Notes: generated by a model from the letters alone, not told the origin. A stretch of DNA of 64,000 nucleotides from Peptoniphilus vaginalis (GCF_900176605.1 NZ_FXLP01000005.1:744001-808000); one strand, 5' to 3'. Positions 30,080 to 38,195 are shown, counted from the first letter of the stretch. Program-made: numbers and translations.

Positions 30080-30298
30080 TTATTGGTCTAACTCGTTCTG
30101 TTTTACCTGTGATAGTCGTTTTTCTTGTTCCTGTAACAGCTCTATGCAAGTCTTAACTTTTTCTGTTTGTTCAACTTCTTCTCATATCCCTAATATTTGA
30201 TTGTAAAGGTTATTTTCTCTTTCTTCATAGTGGCAAATTACGATTTCCATTGAGATATATTTAAGATCTTGCTTTCTCCTAAGTATTCTTTCAGATAT
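30080..30298 (-). pseudogene. Short degraded coiled-coil gene with an in-frame stop
   Basis: Reading on the minus strand gives about 72 Glu/Lys/Gln-rich codons (for example NNLYNQILGI, then EEVEQTEKVKTCIELLQEQE) interrupted by one TGA at 30182-30184. Heptad-like spacing suggests a coiled coil. A possible ATG is at 30250. No family was recognised; it lies between the XRE operator region and the DUF3847 gene and is probably a decayed mobile-element gene. The rest of 29965-30369 holds no other gene. Confidence 0.45.
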
Positions 30299-30369
30299 TT
30301 CTTAAAAATTTTAAACAAAATAAGTTATGCAGTATGCTCATTTTAAAAATCTTCCTGTTTATTTTTTTT

Positions 30370-30792
30370 TTAATTTTCGCTCATTATTTTTAGTGTTTCT
30401 TTAAATTCTTTTGTCTTTTTTGCTTTTTCTAGTAGGATTTTTATTTCTTCATCTGTTAGTTCTTCTGCATTTTCTATAAGGCTTTCTAAGATTGGTCTTC
30501 TTGTTATGAGTCTATGAGTTCTTTCTTTTCTTCTTGTTATGAGTCTATGAGTTCTTTCTTTTCTTCTTGTTATGAGTCTATGAGTTCTTTCTTTTCTTCT
30601 TGTTATGAGTCTATGAGTTCTTTCTTTTCTTCTTGTTATGAGTCTATGAGTTCTTTCTTTTCTTCTTTTTATTATGTCTTGTTTTAATATTTTCTTTTCT
30701 TGGTTTTTTAGTTGCCTTAATCTTTCTTCTGTATCGTCAATTTTATCTTTTATTTCTTTTGACTCTTGTCTTATTTGTTTTAGTTTTTTCAT
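30370..30792 (-). CDS. DUF3847-like mobile-element protein with expanded RTHRLIT repeat
   Basis: A 140-residue, highly charged protein: an N-terminal coiled coil (about 1-42), then five exact copies of the 11-residue unit RRKERTHRLIT, then PILESLIENAEELTDEEIK and a helical tail. Proteins of the DUF3847 family, typical of conjugative-element mobilisation regions, carry a single KARTHRLITRGA-like motif followed by a similar acidic segment; here that motif has been multiplied in frame. Function of the family is unknown; its usual neighbour, a relaxase, is absent. Shine-Dalgarno AAAGGAG precedes the ATG. Confidence 0.7.
   Translation of the reverse strand: MKKLKQIRQESKEIKDKIDDTEERLRQLKNQEKKILKQDIIKRRKERTHRLITRRKERTHRLITRRKERTHRLITRRKERTHRLITRRKERTHRLITRRPILESLIENAEELTDEEIKILLEKAKKTKEFKETLKIMSEN
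30496..30660. repeat. Five perfect 33-bp tandem repeats inside the DUF3847-like gene
   Basis: The 33-bp unit occurs five times with no visible difference between copies, followed by the start of a sixth. Each unit encodes RRKERTHRLIT on the minus strand and keeps the reading frame. Exact identity suggests recent expansion by slippage or recombination. Confidence 0.95.
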
Positions 30793-30813
30793 GCAAAACT
30801 CCTTTCTTGTATT

Positions 30814-30848
30814 AAAAAAAAACGATAGAGTTTTTTAATTTCTATCGC
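30814..30848 (-). terminator. Terminator of the GntR/ABC operon (CGATAG family, copy C)
   Basis: Minus-strand stem GCGATAG / CTATCGT followed by T9, about 140 bp after the permease stop. Loop sequence is nearly the same as in copies A and D. Confidence 0.85.
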
Positions 30849-30987
30849 CTAAGATATCCATGTTTTAATATTTTTCTACTTAATAAGTTTTTATCTCCAT
30901 ACTACAAGACTATATTTTAATCCTAGCAGATCTGAATCTTATTATAATCACTTATTACACTTATTAATTCTATATCTATCATTTATC

Positions 30988-31632
30988 CTAAATGTCTAAC
31001 TTTAGATTTTCCATTTTCTTTGAGTTCAATGCAAAAGACATTGAAAATATTACCAAGTATATTATACAAAGTACAATATTTCCATCTGACTTAGAAAATC
31101 CAAGCCTATTTACTGCAAATATTTCTATTGATACTAGCATTATAGACCCAATCAAGCCTAAAACTATCCACAAGTCACCTTTCTCTAAATCAATAAAGTA
31201 CAAGGCTAAGTAGAAGATTGATACTAATTGTAATATAAGAGCTAATAGGACATTTAACAAAGTTATTAAGTCAGACGATCCATAATCAAAATAATTCTTA
31301 CCTAGATAAATTGATATATAATTCAAAATAATCAACATCAATATAGAAAAGAGAATTATAACTACTTGAATTATATATTTTGATAAGACTATATTTTTAC
31401 TTTTTATTGGTAGCATGAATTCATATTTGTATAATTTTAAATCATAATCTATTCTTTGAGATAAAAGGACCAATAAACTGTTAGTGAAGATTACTGCTGC
31501 AAAATACGCAAAAACAATCATTTGTATGTCAGCAAATAAATTTATTAGAATCCATACTAGAATTAAAAACGCATTCATTATATAAAAATTTTTAATGTTT
31601 TTATAATATATTTCTAACATCAACCCTTTCAT
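30988..31632 (-). CDS. ABC-2-type membrane permease
   Basis: A 214-residue protein with six hydrophobic segments, typical of small ABC-2 permeases coded after YtrB/BcrA-like ATPases. It follows the ATPase gene by 3 bp. No exporter-specific motif allows a substrate to be named; such GntR/ABC units often respond to cell-wall-active antibiotics or peptides. Confidence 0.8.
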   Translation of the reverse strand: MKGLMLEIYYKNIKNFYIMNAFLILVWILINLFADIQMIVFAYFAAVIFTNSLLVLLSQRIDYDLKLYKYEFMLPIKSKNIVLSKYIIQVVIILFSILMLIILNYISIYLGKNYFDYGSSDLITLLNVLLALILQLVSIFYLALYFIDLEKGDLWIVLGLIGSIMLVSIEIFAVNRLGFSKSDGNIVLCIIYLVIFSMSFALNSKKMENLKLDI

Positions 31633-31635
31633 TTA

Positions 31636-32514
31636 TTAGTCCTCCTTTCCTGTTAATATTAATAACATTTCATCAAAATTTGGTTTATTCACAACAAATT
31701 CTTTATACTTATTCTTTATCTTAGATATATCTTTTACTAAAATATCTACCCTTCCAAATTCTTTCCTGTACGAAATGATATCCGTTTTTTCCACTTTTTC
31801 TAGTTCTGTATCAGTACAACGAAGTATCCCATAATTATATAATAATTCGTCCTTTTCTTCACTTAACACAACCCTACCATCATCCATGAAAACTATATAG
31901 TCAGCTATTTTTTCCAAATCTGTTGTAATGTGTGATGATATATATACCGAGTGTTCTGGATTTTCTATGAATTCTAATAATATACATAAAATTTCATCTC
32001 TACTTACTGGATCTAACCCTGAAGTAATTTCATCTAATATGAGAAGTTTTGTTTCGTGAGACAATGCTATAGCCAACGATAACTTTTTCTTCATTCCAAA
32101 TGAAAATTGCTTAGTTTTCTTGTCTATTGGTAAATTAAATTGATTCAAATAATTTTTAAAACTATCTTCTTCCCAATTACTATAATTAAATTTCATTACC
32201 TCATTTATCTCATTAGGAGTTAATAATAATGAAAAGTTTGGATCATCTAAAACAAGACCTATGTGTTTTTTAATATCTATTTGATTACAATATTCAGTAC
32301 CAAATATCTCTACTTTTCCCTCATCTTTTTGAAACATTCCAAGAATACAAGAAATAGTAGTGCTTTTCCCTGCTCCATTTCTTCCTATATTTCCTACAAT
32401 AGAACCATAAGGTACTTCAATATTTATATTTTTCAAAGAAAAATCATTTGTTTTATTATTTTTATTTAATCCAGATACCTTTAATGCTAATTCATTTTCA
32501 TAAGAATCCATCAT
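31636..32514 (-). CDS. ABC transporter ATP-binding protein (YtrB-like)
   Basis: A 292-residue ATPase: Walker A GRNGAGKST at about 43-51, signature region QFSFGMKKKLSLAIALSH, Walker B LLILDEITSGLDPVSR, H-loop SSHITTD. The C-terminal ~70 residues extend past the ATPase core. Its start overlaps the GntR regulator stop by 4 bp (ATG within the end of that gene), and the permease follows directly: a GntR-ATPase-permease operon. Confidence 0.9.
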   Translation of the reverse strand: MMDSYENELALKVSGLNKNNKTNDFSLKNINIEVPYGSIVGNIGRNGAGKSTTISCILGMFQKDEGKVEIFGTEYCNQIDIKKHIGLVLDDPNFSLLLTPNEINEVMKFNYSNWEEDSFKNYLNQFNLPIDKKTKQFSFGMKKKLSLAIALSHETKLLILDEITSGLDPVSRDEILCILLEFIENPEHSVYISSHITTDLEKIADYIVFMDDGRVVLSEEKDELLYNYGILRCTDTELEKVEKTDIISYRKEFGRVDILVKDISKIKNKYKEFVVNKPNFDEMLLILTGKED

Positions 32515-32888
32515 TGTCCCTCCTCATATATCTTTTTTATTAAATCTATTAAGTCATCTATTGAAATAGAACTTGATTGTATGCTCTTGACAATTTTCTT
32601 AGCTAAATCTTCCACTTCTTTATATGTTTCTATTTTTTGTAATTCAATATTCCTTGCTGATATAAAACTGCCTTTGCCATGAATAGTTTCAATAAATCCA
32701 TCTTTTTGTAAATTTTCATAAGCCTTTTGAACTGTAATTACAGCTACCTTAAGATTTCTAGCCAATACTCTCATAGATGGTATAGAATCTCCAGTTTTCA
32801 AATCTTCATTCATAATTTGTTTTTTTATCTGATTTTCGATTTGTTCATAAATCGGTTCGCTAGAATCGGTATTTATTATAATATTGAT
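32511..32888 (-). CDS. GntR-family (YtrA-type) regulator with non-standard start
   Basis: A short winged-helix GntR regulator of about 125 residues: EPIYEQIENQI (first helix), GDSIPSMRVLARNLKVAVIT (helix-turn-helix), KGSFIS wing, and a short YtrA-like helical tail. Family members begin about two residues into MNIIIN; here that reading starts at ATC (32886-32888), 6 nt after a perfect AGGAGG. No ATG or GTG exists in frame before 32813, and starting there would delete the first DNA-binding helix. Initiation at ATC or ATT, or a start-codon mutation, is likely. Confidence 0.75.
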   Translation of the reverse strand: MNIIINTDSSEPIYEQIENQIKKQIMNEDLKTGDSIPSMRVLARNLKVAVITVQKAYENLQKDGFIETIHGKGSFISARNIELQKIETYKEVEDLAKKIVKSIQSSSISIDDLIDLIKKIYEEGQ

Positions 32889-32908
32889 ATTGCACCTCCT
32901 GTTTCAAA

Positions 32909-32965
32909 AGTGTACTTATGTGTACTTATCGATTTAATAATACCACCAATAAAAATTTTTTTCAA
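32909..32965 (-). promoter_or_regulatory. Promoter and GntR operator of the ABC operon
   Basis: TTGAAA (32960-32965), 17 bp, TATTAT (32937-32942) on the minus strand. Immediately downstream are two tandem GTGTACTTAT motifs (32909-32929, plus strand reading), overlapping the expected start of transcription, as in autoregulated YtrA-type operons. Confidence 0.75.
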
Positions 32966-32992
32966 CCCCCTTAATTTCCTAATTTTGAGTAT

Positions 32993-33027
32993 AAAAAAAG
33001 ACGATAGCATTTTTAATTTCTATCGCC
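32993..33027 (-). terminator. Orphan terminator (CGATAG family, copy D)
   Basis: Minus-strand stem GGCGATAG / CTATCGTC followed by T7. It lies between the lysS terminator and the GntR promoter with no gene of its own, suggesting that the gene it served was lost when the element inserted or decayed. Confidence 0.8.
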
Positions 33028-33095
33028 AGTTATTATCTAATATTTTTCTCTTTAAATTGATTTTATTGTATTGCTTAATAATTCCATTAATCCAT

Positions 33096-33611
33096 TATAA
33101 AAATTAAACTGGGATTCATAACAAACCCCAGTTTAATAATTAGCGTATTCTTTTAATATAATTTTGCACCTGCTGGGATTTTGTCCTCTAGCATTACAAG
33201 ATTTAATAATTCTTCTCCATCATAGTCGCATACTGCTGAAAGAAGCATACCGCAAGATTCTTCACCCATCATCTTTCTTGGTGGAAGGTTTGTTATTGCA
33301 ACAAGAGTCTTGCCAATTAATTCTTCTGCTTCGTAGAAGTTTTTGATTCCTGATAGGATTGTTCTGTCTTGACCTGATCCATCATCAAGTGTGAACTTGA
33401 GAAGTTTTTTTGACTTTGGAACTTCTTCACAGTTCTTAACCTTTACAACTCTGAAGTCAGATTTTGAGAAGGTATCAAAATCAACCATATCTTCAAATAG
33501 AGGTTCAACCTTTACCTTTGACATGTCAATCTTTACACTTGCCTTTTCATCTGCAGCCTTGTTAGCTTTAATTTCAGCAACTTCAGCTCCAAGTGGTTTC
33601 ATTGTTGGGAA
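33096..33611. repeat. 516-bp direct repeat, inner copy (functional lysS 3' end)
   Basis: Identical by eye to 28065-28580. This copy is continuous with the full lysS gene. The 4515 bp between the copies (28581-33095) is the accessory segment. Confidence 0.95.
33100..33135 (-). terminator. Terminator of greA-lysS
   Basis: Minus-strand stem TAAACTGGG / CCCAGTTTA followed by A/T and T5, 18 bp after the lysS stop codon. Confidence 0.8.
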
Positions 33612-35060
33612 TAGAAGTACGTCTCTAATGCTTGGCTGGTCTGTTAGAAGGACAATCATCCTGTCAACACCAATACCAAGTCCACCTGTTGGAGGTAGAC
33701 CAACCTCAATTGCGTTGATGAAGTCTGAATCCATTGGGTGAGCTTCGTCATCTCCTGCTGCCTTTTCTGCAACTTGAGCTTCAAATCTTTGTCTTTGATC
33801 TATTGGATCATTAAGTTCTGAAAAGGCATTTGCAAATTCCCAAGTGTTAATGAAGGCTTCAAATCTTTGTGTAAGTCTTGGGTCTTTAGGGTTTCTCTTT
33901 GCAAGTGGAGAAACATCTACTGGGTGACCAATTACAAAAGTTGGTTCAACAAGGTGCTCTTCACAGAATTCTTCAAACATTTCTGAAAGAATTTTCCCCC
34001 AAGTGTCCTTTTCATGAACTTCGATGCCCTTTTCTCTTGCAATTTCTCTTGCCTTTTCGTCTGTATCAATTTCGTTAAAGTCAACGTCAGCATATTTTTT
34101 AACTGCATCAATCATGGTAATTCTCTTCCAAGGTGCCTTTAGGCAAATTTCTGTTCCTTGGTAGTTAATTGTATCTGTTCCAAGAACTTCAAGAGCTACG
34201 TATTCAAATAGGTCTTCAGTAATCCTCATCATTTCTTCGTAGTCAACATAGGCTTGGTAAAGCTCGATGTTTGTAAATTCTGGATTGTGTCTTGTATCCA
34301 TTCCTTCGTTTCTAAACATCTTGCCCATTTCATAAACCTTGTCGAAGCCACCAACAATTAGTCTCTTTAGGAATAATTCATTGGCAATTCTAAGTTGCAT
34401 ATCAATGTCAAGAGTATTGTGGTGAGTGTAGAAAGGTCTTGCGTTTGCTCCACCTGCTACAGTGCCAAGGATTGGTGTTTCAACTTCTAGGAAGTCTTTG
34501 TTGTCTAAGAATTCTCTAATCTTCTTGATAATTTTATTTCTCTTAATAAATACATCCTTAACTTCAGGATTTACAATTAAGTCAACATATCTTTGTCTGT
34601 ATCTTAGGTCTGGGTCTTTAAGTCCGTGGAATTTTTCTGGAAGAATTTGTAGGGACTTTGAAAGTAGAGTTATGTCAGTTGCACGAACTGTGATTTCTCC
34701 AGCTTCTGTCTTAAATACAATTCCCTTAACACCAACAATATCTCCAATGTCAATGCCCTTAACATCTTCGTACTTGTCTTCAAGGACATCCTTCCTTGCG
34801 AAAACTTGGATGTTGCCTTCTGAATCTCTAAGGTCTAGGAAGCAAATTTTTCCGTGACGTCTCTTGCTCATAATACGTCCAGCAATAGAAACTTCTCTTT
34901 CATCTGCTTCGTTGAATTCTTCTTTGATTCCCACTGAATGTGCAGTTACATCATAAGTTTCGTTGACAAAGGGGTCCTTGCCTTCTTTTTTTAATTCATC
35001 AAGCTTTTGTCTCTTTAACAAAAGCATTTCATTTAGATTTGCATCTTCTGTTTTCTTCAC
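33153..35060 (-). CDS. lysS: Lysyl-tRNA synthetase (class II) with C-terminal tRNA-binding domain
   Basis: Charges tRNA-Lys. Residues ~50-170 form the anticodon-binding OB fold ([24 protein letters not shown]); the class II catalytic core follows, with motif 2 [18 protein letters not shown] and motif 3 [20 protein letters not shown]. At 635 residues it is about 140 longer than the usual ~495: residues ~530-635 are an EMAPII/Trbp111-like tRNA-binding domain as found at the C-terminus of MetRS. Follows greA by 10 bp. The last 149 codons are duplicated at 28122-28571, so this may be a hybrid of chromosomal 5' and element-supplied 3' sequence. Confidence 0.96.
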   Translation of the reverse strand: MKKTEDANLNEMLLLKRQKLDELKKEGKDPFVNETYDVTAHSVGIKEEFNEADEREVSIAGRIMSKRRHGKICFLDLRDSEGNIQVFARKDVLEDKYEDVKGIDIGDIVGVKGIVFKTEAGEITVRATDITLLSKSLQILPEKFHGLKDPDLRYRQRYVDLIVNPEVKDVFIKRNKIIKKIREFLDNKDFLEVETPILGTVAGGANARPFYTHHNTLDIDMQLRIANELFLKRLIVGGFDKVYEMGKMFRNEGMDTRHNPEFTNIELYQAYVDYEEMMRITEDLFEYVALEVLGTDTINYQGTEICLKAPWKRITMIDAVKKYADVDFNEIDTDEKAREIAREKGIEVHEKDTWGKILSEMFEEFCEEHLVEPTFVIGHPVDVSPLAKRNPKDPRLTQRFEAFINTWEFANAFSELNDPIDQRQRFEAQVAEKAAGDDEAHPMDSDFINAIEVGLPPTGGLGIGVDRMIVLLTDQPSIRDVLLFPTMKPLGAEVAEIKANKAADEKASVKIDMSKVKVEPLFEDMVDFDTFSKSDFRVVKVKNCEEVPKSKKLLKFTLDDGSGQDRTILSGIKNFYEAEELIGKTLVAITNLPPRKMMGEESCGMLLSAVCDYDGEELLNLVMLEDKIPAGAKLY

Positions 35061-35070
35061 AAACTGCCTC

Positions 35071-35544
35071 CTAAATTGTTATTCCACAAATTTCATACTT
35101 GATAATTCCATCTGGAACTTCAACTTCAACTACATCGCCAACACGGTTGCCAATAAGTTTTGAACCAACTGGTGATTCGTTAGAAATTTTTCCTTCAAGT
35201 GGATCTGCTTCTGCTGAACCAACAATTGTGTACTCGTCTTCTTCCATTGTGTCAAGTTCTCTAACTTTTACGTTGGATCCTATGTTAACAACATCAGTAT
35301 TTAAATCTTTTTCATCTATGATTTTAGCATTACGAACCATCATTTCAAGCTTAGCTATTCTTTCTTCAACTTGTGCTTGTTCGTTTTTAGCTTCGTCATA
35401 CTCAGAGTTTTCAGAAAGGTCACCATAGCCAAGAGCTACCTTAATTCTTTCAGAAACTTCTTTTCTTCTAACTGTTTTTAAATACTCAATTTCATTTTCG
35501 ATTTTTTCTAAACCTTCCGGTGTAAAAAATATATCTTTTTCCAA
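35071..35544 (-). CDS. greA: Transcription elongation factor GreA
   Basis: Rescues backtracked RNA polymerase by stimulating transcript cleavage. 157 residues: N-terminal coiled coil ([20 protein letters not shown], acidic tip [20 protein letters not shown]) and a C-terminal FKBP-like domain ([21 protein letters not shown]). First gene of greA-lysS. A consensus promoter and a terminator-like hairpin lie upstream. Confidence 0.97.
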   Translation of the reverse strand: MEKDIFFTPEGLEKIENEIEYLKTVRRKEVSERIKVALGYGDLSENSEYDEAKNEQAQVEERIAKLEMMVRNAKIIDEKDLNTDVVNIGSNVKVRELDTMEEDEYTIVGSAEADPLEGKISNESPVGSKLIGNRVGDVVEVEVPDGIIKYEICGITI

Positions 35545-35565
35545 AACTCTCTCTCCCTCAATTAT

Positions 35566-35591
35566 ATAAAAAATAAGGCGTCAGCCGCCTT
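35566..35591 (-). terminator. Terminator-like hairpin in the greA leader
   Basis: Minus-strand stem AAGGCG / CGCCTT with a 5-nt loop followed by ATTTTTT. It lies about 18 nt after the predicted greA transcription start and ends about 20 nt before the greA start codon, so it would act on greA mRNA itself as an attenuator rather than end an upstream operon, which has its own terminator at 35692. Confidence 0.6.
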
Positions 35592-35615
35592 TCACAAAAC
35601 CTTTTAATCTAAGCC

Positions 35616-35644
35616 ATTATAATTTATAGGCTGCTAAATGTCAA
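35616..35644 (-). promoter_or_regulatory. greA-lysS promoter (perfect consensus)
   Basis: TTGACA (35639-35644), 17 bp, TATAAT (35616-35621) on the minus strand: exact sigma-A consensus in both boxes. Confidence 0.9.
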
Positions 35645-35691
35645 GAAGATTAAGTGCCTATAAGACTTTCATCAATTTTATTAAAATTTAT

Positions 35692-35725
35692 AAAAAAAAT
35701 AAACTCTGCAAAGCTTACAGAGTTT
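35692..35725 (-). terminator. Terminator of coaX-dus
   Basis: Minus-strand stem AAACTCTG / CAGAGTTT followed by a T-run, directly after the dus stop codon. Confidence 0.8.
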
Positions 35726-35731
35726 AAAAAT

Positions 35732-36658
35732 TTAAATTTTTTCTATATAGTCACTTATAATTTTTAAAATTTCTTCCTTGTCCCTTAAGTTGTTTAACTT
35801 GTTTCTAACTTCTTTGGAGTCCTTCATTCCCTTAAAATATTCTGCATAGACCTTTCTCATTTCAAGTATGCCAAGCTTCTCTCCCTTGTAAGAAATTTTT
35901 CTTTCAAGCTCGTCAACCATTAAAAGTAATTTTTCTTTGTTGCTTGGCTTATAGTAGTCGCCAGTCTTTATAAGTTCTTCGATTTGATTAAAGATATAAG
36001 GATTACCTATTGCGCCACGACCTATTGCTAGTCCATCAACCTTGGAGTAGTTTATTTTTTCTATGGCATCTTCTGGACTATCAACGTCTCCATTTCCAAT
36101 GACAGGAATTTTTACACTTTCCTTTACTTCTTTTATGAAGTCCCAGTCAGCCTTGCCTGTGTAGTATTCTTCTCTAGTTCTTCCATGAACTGTGACAAAG
36201 CTTGCCCCTGCAGCCTCAATGTTTTTTATGGCCTTCATAGAAGACCTTCCACCTATTCCCTTGCGGACCTTTGCAGTGACAGGCTTGTTAGAATTTTTTA
36301 CGACAGACTTTACAATGTCGTAGACCAATGATGGGTCACTTAGAAGATGGGATCCTGAATTATTTTTTACAATCTTTGGTGCAGGACAGCCCATATTTAT
36401 ATCTACATAAGAAAAGTCGTAATCATTTAAAATTCTTGCAGCTTCGCCCATGACATCTGGGTCGCTGCCAAAAATTTGGACTGCAACTTTCTTTTCTTTG
36501 GGAGATATGTCCAAGAGGTCTATAGTTTTTTTGTTTTCATATACAAGTGCCATGGCCGACACCATTTCAGTTACAGTTATGTCTGCACCCTTTTCAGTAG
36601 CCACTTCCCTAAAGGCTATGTCTGTATAACCTGCCATGGGAGCTAAAATCTTTAACAA
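35732..36658 (-). CDS. dus: tRNA-dihydrouridine synthase
   Basis: FMN-dependent reductase that makes dihydrouridine in tRNA. 308 residues, TIM barrel: LAPMAGYTDIAFREVA at the N-terminus, the active-site region VDINMGCPAPKIVKNNSGSH with catalytic Cys, VTVHGRTREEYYTGKADWDF, and FMN phosphate site GNGDVDSPEDA / IGRGAIGNPYIF. DusB type by overall pattern. It follows coaX by 10 bp. Confidence 0.95.
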   Translation of the reverse strand: MLKILAPMAGYTDIAFREVATEKGADITVTEMVSAMALVYENKKTIDLLDISPKEKKVAVQIFGSDPDVMGEAARILNDYDFSYVDINMGCPAPKIVKNNSGSHLLSDPSLVYDIVKSVVKNSNKPVTAKVRKGIGGRSSMKAIKNIEAAGASFVTVHGRTREEYYTGKADWDFIKEVKESVKIPVIGNGDVDSPEDAIEKINYSKVDGLAIGRGAIGNPYIFNQIEELIKTGDYYKPSNKEKLLLMVDELERKISYKGEKLGILEMRKVYAEYFKGMKDSKEVRNKLNNLRDKEEILKIISDYIEKI

Positions 36659-36668
36659 AAAATCACTC

Positions 36669-37460
36669 TCAATCTATTCCTTCAAGTTTGTTGTTCTTTT
36701 CATAAATAATTTTTAAACCTTCAAGTGTCAAAAACTTGTTAATAATAAAATTATATTTTGAATCCTTAGTTAACATTGTGGAGAAGCCACCAGTTGAAAT
36801 AATATTAGTGTCTTCTTCCTTCCAATTTAATTCCTTTAGTAGCTTTGCAACAATTCCATCAATCATTTCAGTGTAGCCGTAATAAAGTCCTGCTTGCATT
36901 GCACCAACTGTATCAGCTTGAATAACTTTTTTTGGAGCAATTATTTCTATCTTAGGAAGCTTTGATGTCATCATAAAAAGAGCTTCAGCAGAAATCCCAA
37001 TACCCGGCATAATAAGTCCACCAAGATAATTTCTTTCTTTATCTACAACACAAAAAGTCATAGCAGTTCCAATGTCAACTATAATTGATTGCTCGCCATA
37101 AAGTTCTATAGCCCCAACAGCATTTACAATTCTATCTGCCCCAACTTGTTTTGGATTGTCGTATTTAATATTAAGTCCAAGTTCAAGGTCTGTGCTTACG
37201 ACCATTGGGCTCTTGTTAAAGTATTTTATAATCATGGAAGGAAGTGTGTGCATAAGGTTTGGCACAACTGAAGAAATAATAACATCTTCAATATCTTGTG
37301 GATCTATGTTGGCATGAAGAAGAGTATTTATAAAGATAAGACCATACTCGTCAGATGTCCTAGTTTTCACAGTGGAAGTCCTAAAATCATTGACCAGCTC
37401 TCCTCCCTTAAAGACACCCCAAGTTATGGAAGTATTTCCTACATCTATTACTAATAACAT
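36669..37460 (-). CDS. coaX: Type III pantothenate kinase
   Basis: First step of CoA synthesis, phosphorylating pantothenate. About 263 residues of the acetate/sugar kinase fold: MLLVIDVGNTSITWGVFKG (phosphate loop), DRIVNAVGAIELYG, DIGTAMTFCVVD and GGLIMPGIGIS. The ATG at 37460 has AGAGGTG upstream and the standard MLLVIDVGNT start. Coded upstream of dus in one operon. Confidence 0.95.
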   Translation of the reverse strand: MLLVIDVGNTSITWGVFKGGELVNDFRTSTVKTRTSDEYGLIFINTLLHANIDPQDIEDVIISSVVPNLMHTLPSMIIKYFNKSPMVVSTDLELGLNIKYDNPKQVGADRIVNAVGAIELYGEQSIIVDIGTAMTFCVVDKERNYLGGLIMPGIGISAEALFMMTSKLPKIEIIAPKKVIQADTVGAMQAGLYYGYTEMIDGIVAKLLKELNWKEEDTNIISTGGFSTMLTKDSKYNFIINKFLTLEGLKIIYEKNNKLEGID

Positions 37461-37565
37461 TTTTACACCTCTATTTAACAAATTGTATTCATTATATATT
37501 TTAAGACCAACACTTTCAACTAATTATTTTCTTAAGATTGATAAATAAAGCCTTGCAACAAATTA

Positions 37566-37608
37566 TTAGGTTAACCTTATTGACACTTAGGTAAACATTG
37601 TGTAAGAT
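37566..37608 (+). promoter_or_regulatory. bioY promoter with probable BirA operator
   Basis: TTGACA (37580-37585), 17 bp, TAAGAT (37603-37608). GTTAACC (37570-37576) and GGTAAAC (37590-37596) form an inverted pair spaced 13 bp that straddles the -35, resembling BirA half-sites GTTAACC/GGTTAAC. The same bases can also be read as a TTAGGTWAAC direct repeat. Confidence 0.65.
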
Positions 37609-37625
37609 ATCTTTGGAGGTTAAAA

Positions 37626-38162
37626 ATGAAAATACAAACAAAAGACACAACAAAGATAGCACTCTTAGTAGCACTTATAGCAGTGGGAGCTTTTATTTCT
37701 ATTCCCATTGGACCAGTTCCCTTTACATTACAAAGCTTTTTTGTATTTATGGCTGGACTTTTACTTACACCCTTTTACGCAGGACTTACAGTTTTTATTT
37801 ACGTCCTACTTGGCCTAATTGGTGCGCCAATTTTTGCAGGTTTCACTGGTGGTGTCCAATCTGTATTAAAACCAAGCTTTGGTTTTTTAATTGCTTTTAT
37901 AATTGGAGCTGCATTTATATCTAAGTTTGCTCACGGCGAAAAAAACTTTGGAAAGATTATGGTGGTCTTAGTTCTTGCAGAAGTTATCTTCTATGCAATT
38001 GGACTTCCATACATGTACTACATCTTAAATGTTGTCATGGGTAATGCCATGGACATTTCAAAAGTTTTTTCTGTTGGAATGATTCCTTTCATTATACCTG
38101 ACATGGCAAAGGCTATAGTAGCTGCTATTATTGCCCCAAGAATTTTAAAGGCAATCAAATAA
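37626..38162 (+). CDS. bioY: Biotin transporter BioY (ECF S-component)
   Basis: Substrate-binding membrane component for biotin uptake. 178 residues, about six helices, with the family patterns VGAFISIPIGPVPFTLQSFF, AGLLLTPFYAGLTVFIYVLL and GLIGAPIFAGFTGG. GGAGG precedes the ATG. Single-gene transcript between a biotin-type operator and a strong terminator; the energising EcfAT modules are elsewhere. Confidence 0.95.
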   Translation: MKIQTKDTTKIALLVALIAVGAFISIPIGPVPFTLQSFFVFMAGLLLTPFYAGLTVFIYVLLGLIGAPIFAGFTGGVQSVLKPSFGFLIAFIIGAAFISKFAHGEKNFGKIMVVLVLAEVIFYAIGLPYMYYILNVVMGNAMDISKVFSVGMIPFIIPDMAKAIVAAIIAPRILKAIK

Positions 38163-38195
38163 TTTAATTCATGATTAATAGAATAACTTCGAAAG

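Noticed and set aside
29965-30369. Additional relaxase gene expected beside the DUF3847-like gene
   Set aside because: Only a ~72-codon degraded coiled-coil frame is present; no relaxase motif (HxHxH or catalytic Tyr region) is seen.
28065-33611. Interpretation as a transposon with long terminal repeats
   Set aside because: The repeat is a piece of lysS with its terminator, not a transposon end, and an integrase with arm-type sites lies at one junction; site-specific integration or plasmid-type recombination fits better.
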